Position numbers and translations under genes: made by a program. From Lentisphaeria bacterium UBA1829 (lineage in GTDB: Bacteria > Verrucomicrobiota > Lentisphaeria > Victivallales > UBA1829): DNA of 10,376 nt. Within the stretch, counting starts at the first letter, position 1. Every line of letters begins with the position of its first letter. The stretch covers positions 824 through 11,199 of the forward strand of contig DDJH01000154.1 in assembly GCA_002338895.1 (NCBI GenBank). Reading direction: 5' to 3'. This document shows, one piece after another, positions 7,126 through 10,376 of this stretch. A model generated the notes under the pieces. That model was not told the DNA's origin. It made no database searches and saw only the letters and a program-made list of their open reading frames with translations.

Positions 7126-7143
7126 AAAATCCGGTGATACATT
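7115..7143 (+). promoter_or_regulatory. Putative promoter of the symporter gene
   Basis: TTGTAA (7115-7120), a 17-nt spacer and TACATT (7138-7143), preceded by TGA to give an extended -10 element. Both hexamers are imperfect (four of six each). The same TGn-TACATT arrangement recurs before the small ribosomal protein gene, which supports both predictions. Transcription would start near 7150, giving a leader of about 90 nt. Confidence 0.5.
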
Positions 7144-7178
7144 ATCCAAATATTTTAAAAAATTACGAGAGAGAAAGA

Positions 7179-7211
7179 CGACAGGAAAAGTCCGAGTCCG
7201 CTTTTCCGTCG
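7179..7211 (+). other. Leader hairpin upstream of the symporter gene
   Basis: CGAC-A-GGAAAAG pairs with CTTTTCC-GTCG around a 10-nt loop, eleven base pairs with one bulged A. It is inside the predicted leader and ends about 19 nt before the GGAG ribosome binding site at 7230-7233. There is no following T-run, so it is not an intrinsic terminator. It could affect mRNA stability or translation; no known riboswitch was recognised. Confidence 0.45.
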
Positions 7212-7241
7212 AGTCGGAGAAAGAAAGCCGGAGAAAAGACG

Positions 7242-8585
7242 ATGCTGAAAGAGTTTTTGCGCCGTTATTTTGCTGTTCCGCTGATTTACCGGGTTGGAGC
7301 GGCGTTCGTTGTCGGAGTGCTTGCAGGAATTGTGATTTCACGCATGGGGGATCTTTACGGACCGCAGACGGTGGAAAAAACGGTCGCATGGATTGCGCCG
7401 TTCGGCAACGCGCTGATCGCCATGCTGAAAATGATCGTGATTCCGATCATCTTTTTTTCGCTGGTCAGCGGGGCGGCGAGTCTCCCGATCCGGAAATTCG
7501 GCCGGCTGGGGACCAGTGTTCTTGGGTGGTACATTTTCACCTCGCTGTTTGCGACGGTCTTCGGAGTGATTCTTGCGATGATTCTGAATCCGCGGATGCA
7601 GAACGCGATGGAGATTTCCGGTCATCTGCTCGGACAGGTCAGCCGGATGAAGACCGCGGCGGCGGAAAGCGGAGGTTTTTCCGCGTTCCTCGAAGGGTTG
7701 TTCATGAATCCGTTTGAGGCGCTTGCGTCGGGGATTTTTCTTCCGGTGATCGTGTTTGCGATTCTGTTCGGACTTGCCGCGCGTTCCGTGGCGGATCAGG
7801 AGTCGGTCGGCGCAGGGACACATCCGGTGGAACAGCTTCTGAGCTTGTTCGACGCTCTTCTGAAGGTCTGTTTCCGGATTATCGACTGGATCATGGAGTA
7901 TTTCCCGATCGGCGTGCTTGCGCTGACCGCGGTGAATTTTGCTCTGTACGGTCCGGCGCTGTTCGGTCCGTATTTGCGGATCGCGGGTTGTGTGGTGATC
8001 GGGGTTCTGGGGATGCTGATTCTGATCTATCCGCTGTTTGTTCTTCTGGTGTGCCGGGAGAATCCGTACCGGTTTCTTCTGAAGATTCGTCCTCCGGTGA
8101 TTGCGGCGTTTCTGACGCGCTCGAGTGCGGCGGCGCTTCCGGTCTCCTTCCGGACGGCGGAGGAGCTGGGGATCCGCAAGGAGCTTTCGGGGTTCGCGCT
8201 TCCTCTCGGCGCCACGATCAACATGGATGGAGCGTGCATTCATCTGCCGGTGTTTGCGATTCTTGCGGCGAACATGTTTGATGTGGAGCTGACGATGGGG
8301 ACTCTGGCGCTTCTGGTTCTGTCGGTGGTGTTTGCCTCCATCGGGGCGGGAGGGATTCCCGGGGGATCGGTTTTTCTGCTTTTCATGGTTTTAGCGAACA
8401 TGGGGCTCTCGGAGGAGCAGGTGGCGATGATTGTGGCGCTGGCGATCGGGATCAATCCGCTGCTGGACATGTTTGAGACGGCCTGCAATGTCGCGGGCGA
8501 CAATGTCTGCAACTACATCGTCGCACACCGGAGCGGGATGATGGATCCGGTGCCTCCGCCGCAGGGACCGGAAAGCGGAAATTGA
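7242..8585 (+). CDS. Dicarboxylate/amino acid:cation symporter (DAACS, GltP/DctA/GltPh-like)
   Basis: This 447-residue inner-membrane secondary transporter would take up an amino acid or dicarboxylate with Na+ or H+. About six long hydrophobic helices (roughly 14-34, 52-75, 90-114, 158-184, 203-234, 247-272) precede the family core: hairpin 1 TRSSAAALP (292-300), TM7 NMDG (327-330), hairpin 2 ASIGAGGIPGG (365-375) and TM8 with D409, N416 and D420. These match GltPh D394, N401 and D405 in spacing. At the GltPh R397 position, where glutamate carriers hold the substrate side-chain carboxylate, this protein has E412. The ligand may therefore not be acidic; a neutral, basic or other substrate is possible, so no gene name is given. 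The ATG at 7242 is chosen because GGAG lies 8 nt upstream and the membrane protein begins there; the frame is open back to 7050 without a credible start. It is transcribed divergently from the ATPase operon. No clear terminator follows it. Confidence 0.92.
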   Translation: MLKEFLRRYFAVPLIYRVGAAFVVGVLAGIVISRMGDLYGPQTVEKTVAWIAPFGNALIAMLKMIVIPIIFFSLVSGAASLPIRKFGRLGTSVLGWYIFTSLFATVFGVILAMILNPRMQNAMEISGHLLGQVSRMKTAAAESGGFSAFLEGLFMNPFEALASGIFLPVIVFAILFGLAARSVADQESVGAGTHPVEQLLSLFDALLKVCFRIIDWIMEYFPIGVLALTAVNFALYGPALFGPYLRIAGCVVIGVLGMLILIYPLFVLLVCRENPYRFLLKIRPPVIAAFLTRSSAAALPVSFRTAEELGIRKELSGFALPLGATINMDGACIHLPVFAILAANMFDVELTMGTLALLVLSVVFASIGAGGIPGGSVFLLFMVLANMGLSEEQVAMIVALAIGINPLLDMFETACNVAGDNVCNYIVAHRSGMMDPVPPPQGPESGN

Positions 8586-8615
8586 AACATTTGCAGAAAA
8601 AAAACGGAAAAAAAT

Positions 8616-8643
8616 TTGCAATTTCCGGATAATATGGTACATT
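8616..8643 (+). promoter_or_regulatory. Putative promoter of the small bS22/COX24-like gene
   Basis: TTGCAA (8616-8621), a 16-nt spacer and an extended -10 TGG-TACATT (8635-8643). A competing -10 candidate is GATAAT at 8628-8633, but it has no -35 at proper spacing. The region also holds a CGGAAA/TTTCCG dyad (8605-8610, 8622-8627) and two copies of ATTTGCA (8589-8595, 8614-8620), both touching the -35 box. With no terminator after the symporter gene, read-through from upstream is also possible. Confidence 0.45.
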
Positions 8644-8690
8644 TTTCCTATCAGCCTTTTTGAAAACCTATAAACAAAAAGAGAGTCGAT

Positions 8691-8780
8691 ATGGGAAATC
8701 TCAGAAAAAAGCGCCGCAGAAAGATCGCTCAGCACAAGCGCAGAAAGATGCTGAAGGCGATGCGCCACAAGAACAAATAA
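8691..8780 (+). CDS. AURKAIP1/COX24-domain small ribosomal protein (bS22/mS38-like), 29 residues
   Basis: The product starts MGNLRKKRRRKIAQHKRRK and ends LKAMRHKNK, with 15 Lys/Arg and 2 His among 29 residues. This is the pattern of the AURKAIP1/COX24 C-terminal domain (DUF1713). It includes the tiny bS22 protein first described in mycobacterial ribosomes (which also starts MGSxxKKRRK) and the C-terminus of mitochondrial mS38. Those proteins bind 16S rRNA near the decoding region of the small subunit. A full-length bacterial member is about 30 residues, so this is complete. GAGAG lies 5 nt before the ATG. It is followed by a strong terminator and preceded by a candidate promoter, so it is probably a single-gene unit. 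It is easily missed because of its length. Confidence 0.88.
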   Translation: MGNLRKKRRRKIAQHKRRKMLKAMRHKNK

Positions 8781-8795
8781 GTTCGAGTGATTCCG

Positions 8796-8825
8796 GGACG
8801 TGATGAGAGTCACGTCCTTTTTTTT
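8796..8825 (+). terminator. Rho-independent terminator after the bS22-like gene
   Basis: GGACGTGA pairs perfectly with TCACGTCC around a 6-nt loop and is followed directly by eight T residues. It starts 16 nt after the stop codon. Its T-run ends only 26 nt before the next start codon at 8852. Confidence 0.92.
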
Positions 8826-8851
8826 ACCCAGATTGATTCGGGAGAGTTTTC

Positions 8852-10376
8852 ATGCGTTGTCTTTTTGTTGTTCTGTTGTTTGGTTGCGGTACGCTGTTTG
8901 CGTCGGACATCCGTCTGGATACGGGAGAGGAGCGTGTGGAACGCTCGACTGTGCCGGAACTCTCCGCGGCGGGGAAGGAGAAGTCGGAGTCGCTTGCGGA
9001 ATTTGCGGCGTTTCTGAACGGCGTGATTGCGAGCCGGGGAAAGACGGACCGGTTTTCGGAACAGACACTGAATCATTTGTACCGGGCTCTGGAGAAGGAT
9101 CCGGGCTCGGAGGAGCTGCTGACACTGGTCGGAGCGGATCTCGCGGAGCAGAGGGGAGAACTGCCGGAACGGGTGAAGAGACTGATGGCGTTTGCGAAAC
9201 AGCATCCCGACCAGATTCGTCTCTGCGTGCTGCTGGCGGGGCAGCTGGCGCGGAGCGGGAAGAAGACGGACCGGGAACGTATTGATGCGATCATCGAACT
9301 GGTGGAAGCGGCGTGGAAGACGGGGAAGGGGATGAAGACGGATTCGCCGGAGATGGAGCGTCTGCTTTCCGCGCGGATTCTGGAAGCGCTTCTTCTGGCA
9401 TCGCAGGAGAAGTTCGATGAGGCGGATGAGGTGATCTCGGATGTTCTGGAGCGGATCCCGGAGAAACGCCGGGCGGAGGCGCTGCAGTCGGCAATGAGCA
9501 TCTATCTGGAGGCGCAGAAGAAGGCGTCGGACGAAAAACCGTTCCTGATCGGGTTTCTCGTTGAGAGCGACAAGGAGAAATTCTCCCGTAAATTTGAGTC
9601 TGCTTCACAAGATTTTATCCGGATTCTTTCACAGCCCGGTGTGGATCTGGATCCGGAAAAATTCCTGACCTCCGCCGCGATTTTTGAACGGGAGGGGAAA
9701 AAAGAGTATTCTCTTCTGATTCTGATGCGGCCGCTGTATTCCGATCCGGAGGATCTGGGCTCGTTGCGGCGTCTTGCGGCGTTTTACTATTCGGAAAAGC
9801 AGTTTGCCAATGCCGCGCGGCTGTGGAAGCGGATTGTGGAGCTGGGCGGCGGACGTGCACCGATGGACAGCTATCTTTATGCGCTCTCGCTTCTGCGGTC
9901 CGGCGATGCGAAAGGAGCGTTCAAGGCGTTTGAGGCGCATTACAAGCGATTCCCGAACGATGTGAAATCGTTGAATCAGTATGCTCTGGCCGCCTGGCTG
10001 GCGGAGGAGTATGAGCGGCTCCCCGGGATTGTGAATGCGATTCCGAAACCGTCGCCGGATTTTCTGTATCTGAAGGGGAGCGCGGAGCAGATTCTTCGGC
10101 GTTACGGCGACGCGCTGAAGACGATGCTGCGTTATGAGAGAAGCCGGAAGTGGGAGGATGAGGGGAAACGAACATCGTTCCGGATGGGGCTGATTCTTCT
10201 GGCGGACAAGGCGAAACGTCTGGATGTTGCGGAACGATTCCTGCTTCCGATGCTGGAGGCGGATCCGGAGAATCCGGAACTTTTGAATCTGCTGGGATAC
10301 CTGTATGCGGATGCCGGAGTCAAGCTGGATCAGGCGCAGGCGCTTCTGGAAAAGGCTCTGAAAGCGGACCCGGAGA
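8852..10376 (+). CDS. Exported tetratricopeptide (TPR) repeat protein, C-terminus outside the window
   Basis: The frame is open from the ATG at 8852 to the window end (508 codons, no stop). GGAG lies 7 nt upstream. Residues 1-17 (MRCLFVVLLFGCGTLFA) are a signal peptide, probably cut before SDIRL. C12 follows L-F-G, a poor lipobox, so a lipoprotein is less likely but possible. The rest is helical with TPR-like units: about 76-100 (LYRALEKDP...), about 340-390 (YALSLLRSGDAKGAFKAF) and 476-508. The last has the common LLGYLYADAG...LDQAQALLEKAL pattern. It is rich in Glu, Lys and Leu, and codon use is like its neighbours. Such proteins scaffold envelope complexes. No specific partner can be named; it might serve the secretion or pilus system, but the context does not show it. 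No promoter is visible between the preceding terminator and this gene. Confidence 0.88.
   Translation, partial: MRCLFVVLLFGCGTLFASDIRLDTGEERVERSTVPELSAAGKEKSESLAEFAAFLNGVIASRGKTDRFSEQTLNHLYRALEKDPGSEELLTLVGADLAEQRGELPERVKRLMAFAKQHPDQIRLCVLLAGQLARSGKKTDRERIDAIIELVEAAWKTGKGMKTDSPEMERLLSARILEALLLASQEKFDEADEVISDVLERIPEKRRAEALQSAMSIYLEAQKKASDEKPFLIGFLVESDKEKFSRKFESASQDFIRILSQPGVDLDPEKFLTSAAIFEREGKKEYSLLILMRPLYSDPEDLGSLRRLAAFYYSEKQFANAARLWKRIVELGGGRAPMDSYLYALSLLRSGDAKGAFKAFEAHYKRFPNDVKSLNQYALAAWLAEEYERLPGIVNAIPKPSPDFLYLKGSAEQILRRYGDALKTMLRYERSRKWEDEGKRTSFRMGLILLADKAKRLDVAERFLLPMLEADPENPELLNLLGYLYADAGVKLDQAQALLEKALKADPE

Noticed and set aside
7050..7241. N-terminal extension of the symporter back to 7050
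   Set aside because: It would include the promoter, dyad and leader hairpin and adds a charged 64-residue tail not typical of the family; the ATG at 7242 has a proper ribosome binding site.
7338..8243. 301-codon minus-strand frame antisense to the symporter
   Set aside because: Its product is almost entirely Arg, Gln, His and Lys, the typical complement of a hydrophobic membrane protein gene.
8852..8890. Lipoprotein signal in the TPR protein
   Set aside because: C12 is preceded by L-F-G, and Phe is disfavoured at the middle lipobox position; an ordinary signal peptidase cut after LFA fits better, though not proven.

Overview
The window looks like a piece of a Lentisphaerae-type chromosome (Victivallis-like, within the Planctomycetes-Verrucomicrobia-Chlamydiae group). 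That is an inference, not a sequence match. It rests on moderate G+C, a pseudopilin-like tail next to a large secreted modular glycoside hydrolase, two tandem GspE/PilB ATPases away from other secretion genes, and a tiny bS22/COX24-type basic ribosomal protein. Nothing looks phage-borne, and no CRISPR array, insertion sequence, rRNA or tRNA was found.

Layout. Bases 1-138 are the 3' end of a probable prepilin-like gene. A 1011-residue exported polysaccharide-degrading protein (176-3211) follows on the same strand. It has an N-terminal carbohydrate-binding-like module, a clan GH-A type catalytic barrel with N456/E457 and E560, and a C-terminal CBM9-like module. It converges on a two-gene minus-strand operon. 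Between them lies a 123-bp inverted-repeat element (3211-3333) and a strong intrinsic terminator for the minus-strand genes (3428-3458). The operon encodes two GspE/PilB-family ATPases, 5193-6920 (promoter-proximal) then 3490-5178, with a 14-nt gap and a good sigma70-like promoter at 7014-7042.

A divergent regulatory region of about 320 bp separates this operon from a plus-strand DAACS-family Na+/H+-coupled symporter (7242-8585). The symporter promoter overlaps a perfect dyad at 7111-7125, and its leader can form a hairpin. Downstream are a 29-residue, extremely basic AURKAIP1/COX24-domain protein (8691-8780) with its own terminator (8796-8825), then an exported TPR-type protein (8852 to the window end, incomplete).

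How the parts may work together. The pseudopilin-like protein, the ATPase pair and the exported hydrolase fit an organism that secretes many glycan-degrading enzymes and uses type II secretion/type IV pilus-like machines. The symporter and ribosomal protein appear to be unrelated housekeeping genes. I see no clear novel multi-gene system. The most unusual points are: a glutamate in the symporter where the family normally carries its substrate-binding arginine; the inverted-repeat element between the convergent genes; non-acidic residues just before Walker B in one ATPase; and a promoter pattern shared by two plus-strand genes.
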